This document shows positions 19,924-28,137 of a DNA stretch of 59,980 nucleotides, piece after piece. The DNA comes from an uncultured Collinsella sp. (GTDB taxonomy: Bacteria; Actinomycetota; Coriobacteriia; Coriobacteriales; Coriobacteriaceae). A program made the position numbers and the translations under genes. Numbering within the stretch: position 1 is the stretch's first letter; each line of letters starts with the position of its first letter. The stretch covers positions 1-59,980 of the forward strand of contig CATZMG010000002.1 of the NCBI GenBank assembly GCA_958421655.1. Reading direction: 5' to 3'. The notes below the pieces were generated by a model. It was not told where the DNA came from and did no database searches. It saw only the letters and a list, made by a program, of their open reading frames with translations.

Positions 19924-21768
19924 CTAGGCCTCCTTAGTCGTAGAAATAGAATCGGACGATACTTCGACAGGTCCGCCAAAAGTACGGGCAGCTGCGGCTC
20001 CACCGGCAAGCGGAGTCGCCATCTGGGCTTTTGTGCGTCGTGGTGCCGAAACGGGAAGTTCAAAGGCAAAGCCCATCGCAAGCAAAAACCACGTAAGCGT
20101 ATAGGTTGCAACCAGAGCGGCAACAAGGCCGCCCATCACGGCGCGTTGGGAAAATACGCTACATGCAGCCACAACCAGCACCGGAACCTCGCAGGCAGAA
20201 AGCGCAAGCACACCCTGCAGGAAGCCCGAGCGCCGATCGCGCGCAAGCGCCCCCGCGGCAACGCCGGCTATGCCTGGCAGCGCCAACGCCAGTGCGGCAA
20301 TAATACCCGGTAGCGACCCAGACCACACGAGCGATCCCAAAGTCGCCGTCACGCGAGCGCCCGACGCCAGCAGCGCGGCCGAAACCACGATCACAGCCCA
20401 AACCACGCCACAGACGACCGTCGCGCCGACCATCAGCGCGCGACGAACCGCGCGGCCAGACGCATCCATGGGGCACGGCGTGAGCGGCTCGCCGCGGAGC
20501 GAACGGCCGACATTTTGCGCATAGTGGTCACAAAACGCTGAGAGCGCCGCCTCGACCGCCGCCGGCTCGGGACGATCTTTTTGATGGCTGGACAGACAGG
20601 CCATCACCACGTCGAACAGCTGGGCATCGACAAACGCCAGCGCATCGCGTAGCTCTTCGGAATCCGGCTCAAGCCCTAGCTGCTGGGCCTGCTCGGCCGC
20701 GGCGAGCGCCACATCGGGCTCACGACGAAGCAGCTGAGTCAAATCACAACCGGGCGCATGGGCACCAATGGGATAGTCGGGCCGCGTGTCCATCTTGAGA
20801 CGGTAGGGGCTCGCGATGTCGCGCGTCTTTTTGCGCGAACCCGAGGTGCCCGAAGTGCTCGGCGCGGCTTCGTATGGCGCAACGCCGGCAATGAGCTCGT
20901 AAACCGTGCTTGCCGCGGCATAGACGTCGATCGCCGGCGACATACGCAAAGCGCGCAGATCGGGAATATCGTCGGTGAGCATCTCGGGCGGGGCATAGGC
21001 AACCGTCGCGCGACGCAGCGTGGCATAGCGCTCGGTAAAGGATGCCTTGCCGCCGGTACCGGCCACGGCCGACGCAGGCTCAAGCGCCAGCGACGAGCCA
21101 AAGTCGATCAGGCACAGGTCAAAGGTGCCCTCGGCAAGCTGCCGGTCAAGCGGTAGACGCGCCGTGCGCACCATAATATTAGCGGGCGAGATATCGCGAT
21201 GGACAAAGCCCTCACCCACCAGGCTCATACGGCAGAGCAGATCGAACAGGTCGCGACCCAGACGCGCCGCCACAAGCGGCGACAGGCGTCCGGCATCGTC
21301 CACGGCGAGTCGCGAACGCAAGCGGGCGAGCGTCTCGCCCTCGACCCATTCCATGACAATTGCAGGCACACCATCAACCTCGCCCCAGCCATAGAGGCGG
21401 GGAAAGCCCTTAAGGCCCGAAAGGGCGCGATGGCATTCATATTCCTCGCGAAATGCCGCTTTGAACTTGGCGACCAGCGACTCATGGGCGGCATCGTCGT
21501 CAAACTCATCGCGCGTCGGCAAGATGAGCTGTTTGAGTGCTACGTCCTCGCCTTGGGCGTTGACAGCACGCGTCACGCGGCCGATACCGCCACGGCGCAT
21601 GGTGGCATCGTCGGCAAACAGTATCGTAAAACGACGCAGATAGGCAGGCAGTTCGTCCTGACCGAGCGCAATGGCCGGCTCAAACCCGTCGACACGCGCC
21701 AGGCGCAGGCCGACCATGGGATCGCGACCGAGCGATTGTGGTGTGGTGGATGCAAGATCGGTCATCAT
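19924..21768 (-). CDS. Membrane Ser/Thr protein kinase (divergent N-lobe)
   Basis: A 614-residue Hanks-type kinase. Residues about 48-420 are the kinase: a glycine-loop-like segment RRGGIGRVTR, catalytic Lys79 in VALKQL, HRDISPANIM with Asp192, and IDFGSS with Asp222 (Gly-Ser instead of the usual DFG-x pattern). A PPEM element replaces the usual APE. After residue about 440 come four or so hydrophobic segments, and the protein ends in a polar tail. No PASTA or other sensor domain is present. The ATG overlaps the upstream gene's stop by four bases and has no good ribosome-binding site, implying coupling. Partner genes are an anchored protein upstream and an FHA protein downstream. Confidence 0.9.
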   Translation of the reverse strand: MMTDLASTTPQSLGRDPMVGLRLARVDGFEPAIALGQDELPAYLRRFTILFADDATMRRGGIGRVTRAVNAQGEDVALKQLILPTRDEFDDDAAHESLVAKFKAAFREEYECHRALSGLKGFPRLYGWGEVDGVPAIVMEWVEGETLARLRSRLAVDDAGRLSPLVAARLGRDLFDLLCRMSLVGEGFVHRDISPANIMVRTARLPLDRQLAEGTFDLCLIDFGSSLALEPASAVAGTGGKASFTERYATLRRATVAYAPPEMLTDDIPDLRALRMSPAIDVYAAASTVYELIAGVAPYEAAPSTSGTSGSRKKTRDIASPYRLKMDTRPDYPIGAHAPGCDLTQLLRREPDVALAAAEQAQQLGLEPDSEELRDALAFVDAQLFDVVMACLSSHQKDRPEPAAVEAALSAFCDHYAQNVGRSLRGEPLTPCPMDASGRAVRRALMVGATVVCGVVWAVIVVSAALLASGARVTATLGSLVWSGSLPGIIAALALALPGIAGVAAGALARDRRSGFLQGVLALSACEVPVLVVAACSVFSQRAVMGGLVAALVATYTLTWFLLAMGFAFELPVSAPRRTKAQMATPLAGGAAAARTFGGPVEVSSDSISTTKEA

Positions 21769-22670
21769 AGGGCAAGCGCCGCCACGTTATTGTTGAAGTT
21801 ACCGAGCGCGACGTCATCATCGCCGTAATGGCCGACCCATTGACATAGGTTGGTGTAACAGCCCCACAGATTGGCATACTGCTGATACCACCTTGACCGG
21901 GGCGAGAATGTCTGACGACCGAACTCGGCTCGAATGACAAACATCTCCCCGACCAGGCTGTCGCACGGCCTGGGATCTCCCGTAGAGTTATAGGTCGAGA
22001 CCACGTCATTGGCACGAGAAACATAGCCGTCGAGCATGTTGTACTTGGTCACAAGCCAACTGTGAATGCTCTCTTCCTCAGCAGCGGAAAGGCCGCCGGA
22101 GTTTGCATCGTTGTCAGTGTTGCCGCCCGTCGAGCCGCCGTTTCCAGGCCCTCCGGTAGAGGAACCCGACCCAGAGCCGCCGCCCGAACTCGATGAATCC
22201 GAGCCGGAGCCAGAAGTATCCGAGCTACCGGGCTTTCCGGACTGCTGGGCGTCCTGCTCCTTTTGCTGCTCGACCTTATTCACCGTTGCCGCCACGCTAT
22301 TGTTGGACAATCGATCGATGATCTTGGTGTTGGTGAGCACGATGGTTTTGCCATTGGCAAGCGTGACTTCGTTGTCCGGGGCCTCGGCGCCGTCCGCATC
22401 GTCGGTGCCAAACACAATATGCCCGACCACACTTGCCCAAGCATATCCAGTCGTGGTGCCCAGATCGCTTTTGACCTCATGCCCCACGCGCGGTTCGCGT
22501 GCGGCATGCGCCTGCATCATGGACGGCACGGTCATGCCATAGGCAGAAACGCCAGCTATGACCAGCACCAGCGAGCACGATAGCAGTGCGTACGCCCGCG
22601 GCGCCAAGCCCAGTCGGCGTCGTATGCGCACCGCGGCGCCGCGCTTTGTCTGAGTGCCACCGGGCCGCAT
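21765..22670 (-). CDS. Membrane-anchored protein with Ser/Gly linker, first gene of kinase operon
   Basis: A 301-residue protein of unknown function. A basic N-terminus (KRGAAVRIRRR) is followed by one hydrophobic segment (about 25-45), so most of it is probably extracytoplasmic. A low-complexity Ser/Gly/Asn linker (about residues 145-190) joins an N-terminal part with repeated NGK/NTK features to a C-terminal helical domain with paired cysteines (PRPCDS and WGCYTNLCQW). GGAGGAG lies before the ATG at 22670; the longer frame to 22763 runs through a terminator hairpin. It shares a four-base overlap with the kinase and may be its sensor or extracellular ligand-binding partner; that is inference. 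Confidence 0.75.
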   Translation of the reverse strand: MRPGGTQTKRGAAVRIRRRLGLAPRAYALLSCSLVLVIAGVSAYGMTVPSMMQAHAAREPRVGHEVKSDLGTTTGYAWASVVGHIVFGTDDADGAEAPDNEVTLANGKTIVLTNTKIIDRLSNNSVAATVNKVEQQKEQDAQQSGKPGSSDTSGSGSDSSSSGGGSGSGSSTGGPGNGGSTGGNTDNDANSGGLSAAEEESIHSWLVTKYNMLDGYVSRANDVVSTYNSTGDPRPCDSLVGEMFVIRAEFGRQTFSPRSRWYQQYANLWGCYTNLCQWVGHYGDDDVALGNFNNNVAALAL

Positions 22671-22683
22671 GCGTTCTCCTCCA

Positions 22684-22711
22684 ACAAAAACACGCCGCTC
22701 GGGAGCGGCGC
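22684..22711 (-). terminator. Terminator between recR and the kinase operon
   Basis: A perfect 8-bp stem (CGCCGCTC / GAGCGGCG) is followed on the minus strand by GTGTTTTTG. It lies immediately upstream of the anchored-protein gene and insulates it from ybaB-recR. Confidence 0.75.
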
Positions 22712-22824
22712 ATTCATTCGAATCCATATTTGAGTGTATCAGCGAACCAAAAAGGTTGCGCAACGAATGGACAAATTAAGGATGCGAGCGGAAGCATCCA
22801 TGCGATAAGCGGATACGAAGCATC

Positions 22825-22877
22825 TTTGTTGCACAACAAACTCACAGTCGCACGGGGAAATTATGACTACCCCGTGC
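22825..22877. other. Two hairpins downstream of recR
   Basis: A 16-bp palindrome TTTGTTGCACAACAAA (22825-22840) and an 8-bp stem GCACGGGG/CCCCGTGC (22850-22877) follow the recR stop codon. Neither has a clear T tract in the minus direction, but together they may stall or process the transcript. Confidence 0.4.
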
Positions 22878-22915
22878 GTCGCGAGGAAAACATACGGCAG
22901 GAGCAGGCTCGCCAC

Positions 22916-23512
22916 CTAAATCGCGCGGCGGGCCTCGATGGCGCGGCCAAGCGTAAGCTCGTCGGCATACTCCAAGTCGCCGCCCACGGGAAGGCCGCTT
23001 GCCAGACGCGACACCTCGACGCCCAACGGCTTGATGGTACGGGCCAGATAGCTCGCCGTGGTCTCGCCCTCAATATTGGGGTTGGTGGCGATGATGACCT
23101 CGTGGATGTCCTCGTGGCCCAAGCGTGCCAGCAGCTCTCGAATGTGCAGCTGCTCGGGGCCAATCTTGTCCATGGGACTGATCACGCCGCCCAATACGTG
23201 GTAGAGGCCGTGGTAGCTGCCCGTGCGCTCGATCGCCTGGACATCGCGCGGCTCGCCCACCACGCAAATGCGAGTGGTATCGCGCATCGGGTCCTGGCAG
23301 ATGGAGCACTCGTCGGCCGTGGCGTAGTTAAAGCAGCGGCTGCAAAAGTGGACCTCCTGCTTGACCTCCAGGATGGCCTCGGCCAGGCGGCGCGCCTCCT
23401 CGGCGTCGGCCTCCAACAGGTAATAGGCGATGCGCTGGGCCGACTTGGGACCAATGCCCGGCAGACGGCCCAGCTCATCGAGCAGTTTTTGCAGACTGTG
23501 GTTGGCACTCAT
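22916..23512 (-). CDS. recR: Recombination mediator RecR
   Basis: A 198-residue protein of the RecFOR pathway, which loads RecA onto gapped DNA. It has an N-terminal helix-hairpin-helix (LPGIGPKSAQRIAYYLL), a four-cysteine zinc finger (CSRC and CSIC) and a Toprim domain with VVGEPRDV and ATNPNIEGE. Length is standard. It starts 13 bases after the ybaB stop without a good ribosome-binding site, so it is probably translated by coupling with ybaB. Confidence 0.97.
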   Translation of the reverse strand: MSANHSLQKLLDELGRLPGIGPKSAQRIAYYLLEADAEEARRLAEAILEVKQEVHFCSRCFNYATADECSICQDPMRDTTRICVVGEPRDVQAIERTGSYHGLYHVLGGVISPMDKIGPEQLHIRELLARLGHEDIHEVIIATNPNIEGETTASYLARTIKPLGVEVSRLASGLPVGGDLEYADELTLGRAIEARRAI

Positions 23513-23525
23513 ATATATGCGTGTC

Positions 23526-23846
23526 TTAGAACGGCATGCCCGGGATGTTGAGGCCGCCGGTGATGGCGCCCATCTGCTTGTTGGCGAGCTCGTTGACGCC
23601 GCGGACGGCCTCGTTGACGGCAGCCATGATCATATCCTGCAGCATATCGACGTCCTCGGGATCGAGCGCATCGGGATCGATGGTGAGGTTGACGAGCTCC
23701 ATCTCGCCGTTAACGGTCACCTTGACCATGCCGCCGCCGGCAGAGGCGTCGACGGTCTGGGACTTGAGGTTCTCCTGCGCGGCGGCAAGCTGCTCCTGCA
23801 TCTTGCGAGCCTGCTTCATCATCTGCTGCATGTTCATACCGGCCAT
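23526..23846 (-). CDS. ybaB: YbaB/EbfC nucleoid-associated protein
   Basis: A 106-residue DNA-binding protein of the YbaB/EbfC family, which forms a tweezer-like dimer. It begins with a Met-rich helix (QQMMKQARKMQEQ), has VKVTVNGEMELVNLTIDP in the beta-sheet core and ends with a helix containing AAVNEAVRGVNEL. AAAGGAG precedes the ATG. It heads the ybaB-recR transcript, downstream of a palindromic element, and is normally coupled to dnaX, which here is separated from it by a gene on the other strand. Confidence 0.95.
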   Translation of the reverse strand: MAGMNMQQMMKQARKMQEQLAAAQENLKSQTVDASAGGGMVKVTVNGEMELVNLTIDPDALDPEDVDMLQDMIMAAVNEAVRGVNELANKQMGAITGGLNIPGMPF

Positions 23847-24008
23847 GATGGCTCCTTTACGTGCGGCCGCACGCCGAGCTGCAAGGGCAGCCGGAGCACG
23901 GCGGGACTTTCAAACTCAAAAATCGTACCACGGCGCGCGGCGAGAGAGCGGGGCGGACGTGTTACCTCAGTCGATATACATGTCCTCCAATACAAACCGC
24001 ACTCAAAG

Positions 24009-24043
24009 ATTATGCAAGGTCGAATTATGCAAGGTTGCATAAT
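24009..24043. promoter_or_regulatory. ATTATGCAA palindrome and half-site upstream of ybaB
   Basis: The 20-base element ATTATGCAAGGTTGCATAAT (24024-24043) is a perfect palindrome of 9-base arms around GG. A direct half-site ATTATGCAAGG precedes it at 24009-24019, 15 bases away start to start. It lies in the divergent gap between ybaB (minus) and the small membrane gene (plus), as expected for a dimeric repressor or activator site. The rest of the 339-base gap (23847-24185) shows nothing else I recognise apart from the promoter listed next. Confidence 0.5.
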
Positions 24044-24145
24044 ATCGCACACTCAATCTAGTAGAGCCGAATCCGGCATTTCATGTGCGCCACTAAATAG
24101 CTAAATGCCGAACCGCTGCTCGAGGCGGCGCACATGGCGGCAGGG

Positions 24146-24151
24146 TATAAT
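24146..24151 (+). promoter_or_regulatory. -10 box of the small membrane protein gene
   Basis: A perfect TATAAT lies 35 bases before the ATG at 24186. I see no good -35 hexamer at 16-18 bases, so activation or a weak promoter is possible. Confidence 0.45.
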
Positions 24152-24185
24152 TTGATTGCCATAGATAGTAATTTGGAGGTGCCCC

Positions 24186-24659
24186 ATGAATGCCCCCAAC
24201 GCGCTCCAAAACATCCGCTCAAAACACCCCGTTGCATATGTGGTTCTCTATCTCTTTGTCGGCTGGGCATTGCTGGTTGTCATCACCCATGCCATAGCTT
24301 TTGGAGCAGAACTGCTGATAGCCAGCTCGGACCAGCCCGTCGTCAAATGGGAGACGACCGATGAGTGCACCGACGGAACCCGAACCGTCTACTACAACAG
24401 CCCGTCCCTCTATCAAGAGTTCAAGGTCAAGATAAAGGACTTCAAGATTGTCGATGCCGAGCTAGGCGTTTATTTGGCAATCGGAGCAACCATTAACGCC
24501 GAGCAAGTCGAGTACACGGACAGCCATGCGACGTATCGTATCGACCTCAGCATCCTAGGCCGACCGTCACGCACCTGTCTGCTCAAATGCGACATACGCG
24601 GCACCACACTACACATGTCCGAAATACAGATGCGCCCGGACAAGGGGTCCTCTTCTTGA
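24186..24659 (+). CDS. Small anchored membrane protein of unknown function
   Basis: A 157-residue protein with one N-terminal membrane segment (about residues 16-40) and a roughly 110-residue extracytoplasmic part rich in beta-type sequence, with cysteine pairs in DECTDG and TCLLKCD that could form disulphides. GGAGGTG sits five bases before the ATG. No family is recognised. It is transcribed against dnaX, ybaB and recR and converges with dnaX across 21 bases, splitting what is usually one operon, so it is likely a later insertion. The size and layout resemble the anchored proteins near 54-57 kb, but I see no clear sequence similarity. Confidence 0.7.
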   Translation: MNAPNALQNIRSKHPVAYVVLYLFVGWALLVVITHAIAFGAELLIASSDQPVVKWETTDECTDGTRTVYYNSPSLYQEFKVKIKDFKIVDAELGVYLAIGATINAEQVEYTDSHATYRIDLSILGRPSRTCLLKCDIRGTTLHMSEIQMRPDKGSSS

Positions 24660-24680
24660 GCAGTATACCCGCCTGCGCAG

Positions 24681-27170
24681 CTACTCCACCGGCTTGAAGA
24701 TGGTGGCCTGGCCAAAGACGCTGCGGATGAGGGCCTTGGCCTCGTCCTCGGTCTGCGGGATGCTCGGGGCTGCGCCCTGATGGCCGAAGGGGCTGCCAGC
24801 ACCGGGATTGGATTCCCAGGGAGCGGCGGGGACGTCGTCGTTTGCAGAGGCTGCGGGTGCCACAGCAGCGGCCTTGGTCGCGGACGCCGCACCCGGCACG
24901 TCGAACGGGGGCAGATCGTCCCCGCCGGCATCGGCAGCAAAACCACCGACCATAGCATCGTCGTAGGGCACCTGCTCGGATTCCCATGGCGCAGCCTGCG
25001 CAGGCGGCTGAGCCATGGGGACGGACGCGCGCTCGGGCGCTCGGGGCGCGGGCTCGGTCGGGAGCTTGCCCGTGGCAGGAGCACCGGCAGGGTTGTCGGA
25101 GCGCAGCCAGGGGGCTTTGCCCAGGTCAGACGACTTGGGCGCGGGCGAGACGGGCTTGAGCGCGGGTGTCGGAGCAGCCGGTTTGGGCGCTGCGGGCTTA
25201 GGCGCCAACGGGGTCGATGCCGCTACCGGCGCCGCTTGCTGCTGCGGCGCGCTGGCGCTCGAGGATACAGGGGCCGCCGAGGACACGGGTTGCGGGTCCG
25301 CAGATGCCGCAGCCCGTGCAGATGGAGAATGCTCCTCATGTTGAGGAGCCGGCGTGCCACCCCCATCCAGGACATAGTCGACGGTACGACGACCGAAGAC
25401 CGCGCAGACCGTCGGCAGGACCACCGATTGCGTGTCAGCGCGGCCGAGCATCTTGATGGCAAAGGTCGAACCCGCGGGGAACGAGACGGTGAGCTTGGAG
25501 CCGTCGTCGGCCGTGGCGCGGGCGTTGAGCAAAAGCCCTGCGTAGGAAGCCTGACGCGCCTTGACACGCTCGACGACCTCGGCCCATTTGCGCTGCAGCT
25601 CTCCGGCATCCTCGACCGCGGGCGTCTCGGCAGCACCGGCGGCGGCAACCTGGGCGGCATTGTTGGACTGGGGCTTAGGTGCCGGAGCGGTGGCAGGCGC
25701 GGGGGCAGCAACGGGCTGAGGCGTCGAAGCCGGCGCAGGCTGAGGTGCAGGCGCTGCAGACTTGGAAGCTGACACGGACGCAGAACGGGGAGCAGGCTGG
25801 GCAGCCGGAACAGCAGCGCCGCGGTCCCAAGGCATGCCACCCTGATGCGCGGACGTAGCAGCGGGGGCAGCGGATGCCGCCGGAGCGGCAGCACGGGCGC
25901 CCGAAATGAGCGTCGGCTGTTGGGCAGCAGCGGGTACGGATGCTGCAGGCGCGGCGGCCTGAGCAGCAGCCACGCTCGCCGGCACGGCGGCATTGGCAAC
26001 CATGGCCTCCAGGCGTGCCACGCGCTCGGCCAATGCCTCAATCGTTATATCAGCCTCGGGACGTGCCAGACGCGTGCAGGCAATCTCGAGCACCAGGCGC
26101 ACGTCGCTCGCGCCCCTCATCTCCAGTGCGGCATCGTCAAGCACTGTCAGCACACGGGCCAGGCGGTCGGCAGGATGCTCGCCAAAGGCAGCGGCCTCGG
26201 CAGCAAGCGCCTCGGCCTGCTCGGAGCCGCCCTCAAACAACTCGGCACGGGCACCGGCAACGCAGGCAACATACACGTCGCGCACGTGCGCCACCAGGTC
26301 GCGCGTCAGCTCCAGCAGATCGTTACCTTCCTCGACCTGCGCGCGAATAAGTCCATACAGCTCGGCAACATCGCGATCGGCAATGGCGCGGGAAAACTCG
26401 CCCAGAATCTGGTCCGAAACCTCGCCTAAAAGCGAGCGGGCGTCGTCCGCATGCACAGAACCGTTGCCAAAGACGCTCAGCTGCTCCAGCGTGGACAACG
26501 CGTCGCGCATGCCGCCCTTTGCATGGCGCGCCACGATAGCCAGCGCCTCGTCGTCGTAATCGAAGCCCTCCTGCTCGCACACGTATGCCAGGCGATGCTC
26601 GATATCCTCGTTGCCGATGCGGTGGAAATCGAAGCGCTGGCAGCGCGAGAGGATGGTCTCCAGAATCTTTTGCGGGTCGGTGGTGCACAGCACAAAAATC
26701 ACGTGCGCCGGCGGCTCCTCGAGCGTCTTGAGCAGCGCGTTGAACGCCGCCGTCGTGAGCATGTGGACCTCGTCGATGATATAGATCTTGTACTTGCCGC
26801 GCACCGGGGCAAAGTTGACGGAGTTGATGATCTCCTCGCGCACGTTGTCCACGCCGGTACGGCTTGCAGCATCGAGCTCGTAGACATCCGGGTGGTTGCC
26901 CTCGGCGATGAGCTCGCACTCCTCGCAAGTGCCGTCGGGCATGCAGCCGCTTGCACCCTCGGCGCGCGCCGCCTCGGCATTGCGGCACAGCAGCGCCTTG
27001 GCAAGGATGCGCGCCATGGTGGTCTTGCCCGTGCCGCGCGGTCCGCAGAACAGGTAGGCGTGGGACAGGCGCCCCTCGGTGATGGCGTGCTCGAGCGTCG
27101 AGACGATATGCTGCTGGCCCACCACGGAGTCGAAGGTGAGCGGGCGATACTTTCGGTACAACGATTCCAT
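24681..27170 (-). CDS. dnaX: DNA polymerase III subunits gamma/tau
   Basis: An 829-residue clamp-loader ATPase. The AAA+ core has Walker A GPRGTGKT (residues 43-50), a zinc module with Cys61, Cys75, Cys81 and Cys84, IIDEVHML as Walker B and the sensor block CTTDPQKI. Residues from about 420 form a very long Ala/Pro-rich tail with a short folded segment inside (KWAEVVERVKARQ) before further low-complexity sequence, as in actinobacterial tau proteins. GGGGGAG precedes the ATG at 27170. I saw no A-rich slippery heptamer, so a frameshifted gamma form is not predicted. It is divergent from the YcxB-like gene. Confidence 0.96.
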   Translation of the reverse strand: MESLYRKYRPLTFDSVVGQQHIVSTLEHAITEGRLSHAYLFCGPRGTGKTTMARILAKALLCRNAEAARAEGASGCMPDGTCEECELIAEGNHPDVYELDAASRTGVDNVREEIINSVNFAPVRGKYKIYIIDEVHMLTTAAFNALLKTLEEPPAHVIFVLCTTDPQKILETILSRCQRFDFHRIGNEDIEHRLAYVCEQEGFDYDDEALAIVARHAKGGMRDALSTLEQLSVFGNGSVHADDARSLLGEVSDQILGEFSRAIADRDVAELYGLIRAQVEEGNDLLELTRDLVAHVRDVYVACVAGARAELFEGGSEQAEALAAEAAAFGEHPADRLARVLTVLDDAALEMRGASDVRLVLEIACTRLARPEADITIEALAERVARLEAMVANAAVPASVAAAQAAAPAASVPAAAQQPTLISGARAAAPAASAAPAATSAHQGGMPWDRGAAVPAAQPAPRSASVSASKSAAPAPQPAPASTPQPVAAPAPATAPAPKPQSNNAAQVAAAGAAETPAVEDAGELQRKWAEVVERVKARQASYAGLLLNARATADDGSKLTVSFPAGSTFAIKMLGRADTQSVVLPTVCAVFGRRTVDYVLDGGGTPAPQHEEHSPSARAAASADPQPVSSAAPVSSSASAPQQQAAPVAASTPLAPKPAAPKPAAPTPALKPVSPAPKSSDLGKAPWLRSDNPAGAPATGKLPTEPAPRAPERASVPMAQPPAQAAPWESEQVPYDDAMVGGFAADAGGDDLPPFDVPGAASATKAAAVAPAASANDDVPAAPWESNPGAGSPFGHQGAAPSIPQTEDEAKALIRSVFGQATIFKPVE

Positions 27171-27285
27171 GGGTGCTCCCCCGGGTATACTGAGTCTTGT
27201 TGCCGCGACGGCCAAGCGGTCGCACGGCATACTGCATTCATAATAACCCGTACGGCGAGCCCGCCGCGATAGGAGTCCAAAGAGC

Positions 27286-27993
27286 ATGGCAGACGCAGAG
27301 AGCAACCTCGTTCCCTCCGAAGCAGCCGACCAGGTCGAGGTCGCGCTCGAGAAGCAGGCCGCAGCCGACGACGGCATCCTGTACCTCAACGAGTACCAGT
27401 ACGAAAACGACCTGGTCACCGACTTCGCCCGTCTGGTCGCCTCGCCCAGGCGTCGCGACTCGCTGTATGTCGCCGCGGCAATTGCCGCGCTCATCGGCAT
27501 CGGCATGCTGGTGGCCGGCGGCAACTGGATCAAGTTTGGCGTCGTCCTGATCGTATTCGGCGCCTTTTTGGCCTGGTGGAGCAAAAACCTGCACCACACC
27601 CTCGCCCGCGACTTTATCGACGCCGTTGAGGCCGACGAGTCAATGGGTGGCCGCTATCGCCGCGTCGCCGCCAACGAGGACGGCCTGATGGTTTGGGGCA
27701 AGAGCGGTAAGTCACAGTTCTTCCCGTTTGACAAGCTCGACCACGTACTCGACGGCGAGCGCATCTTTGTGGCCATGTTCGCCGACCAGGGCGTGACGAT
27801 CCCCAAGGACACCTTCGTCCGTGGCGATGCCGAGCAGTTCGGCCCCTTCCTCAAGGCCCGCATCAACAAAAAACTCCGCATCGAGACCAAGCGCAAGAAG
27901 ATGAAGGCAGAAAAGGCCGCTGCCGAAGCCAAACAGGGCGACAAGCCCCAGGAGACCAAGCGCAAGCAGAAGAAGAACAAGAAGAAGCGCTAA
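27286..27993 (+). CDS. YcxB-like membrane protein
   Basis: A 235-residue protein with two closely spaced membrane helices (about residues 60-77 and 80-98) and a C-terminal cytosolic domain resembling the YcxB-like family (GLMVWGKSGKSQFFPF followed by IPKDTF). The last 50 residues are a Lys/Glu-rich tail, probably a disordered or RNA/lipid-binding segment. Function of the family is unknown. AGGAG lies 11 bases before the ATG. It is divergent from dnaX and lies upstream of the kinase-FHA locus, with about 140 bases between. Confidence 0.72.
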   Translation: MADAESNLVPSEAADQVEVALEKQAAADDGILYLNEYQYENDLVTDFARLVASPRRRDSLYVAAAIAALIGIGMLVAGGNWIKFGVVLIVFGAFLAWWSKNLHHTLARDFIDAVEADESMGGRYRRVAANEDGLMVWGKSGKSQFFPFDKLDHVLDGERIFVAMFADQGVTIPKDTFVRGDAEQFGPFLKARINKKLRIETKRKKMKAEKAAAEAKQGDKPQETKRKQKKNKKKR

Positions 27994-28048
27994 GGCCAAG
28001 CCAGACAGGCAGCCTCGCATCCCGTTATCCTCGCCATCCGCCCGAGCG

Positions 28049-28057
28049 TGCTACACT
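28049..28057 (+). promoter_or_regulatory. Possible extended -10 promoter of the FHA/kinase locus
   Basis: TGCTACACT gives an extended -10 element (TGn before TACACT) about 80 bases before the first kinase gene. The -35 region is weak. It would drive the seven-gene plus-strand set, although pknB may have its own promoter. Confidence 0.35.
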
Positions 28058-28137
28058 AGCAGCATCTATGCCACCGCGAACGGCTCGGCTCCGCGCCCGC
28101 CACTCGCAAACGAACTTTAAACGCACGAGGGTTGGCC

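Noticed and set aside
24681..27170. Programmed frameshift in dnaX producing a short gamma subunit
   Set aside because: I saw no A-rich slippery heptamer with a following hairpin in the coding strand.
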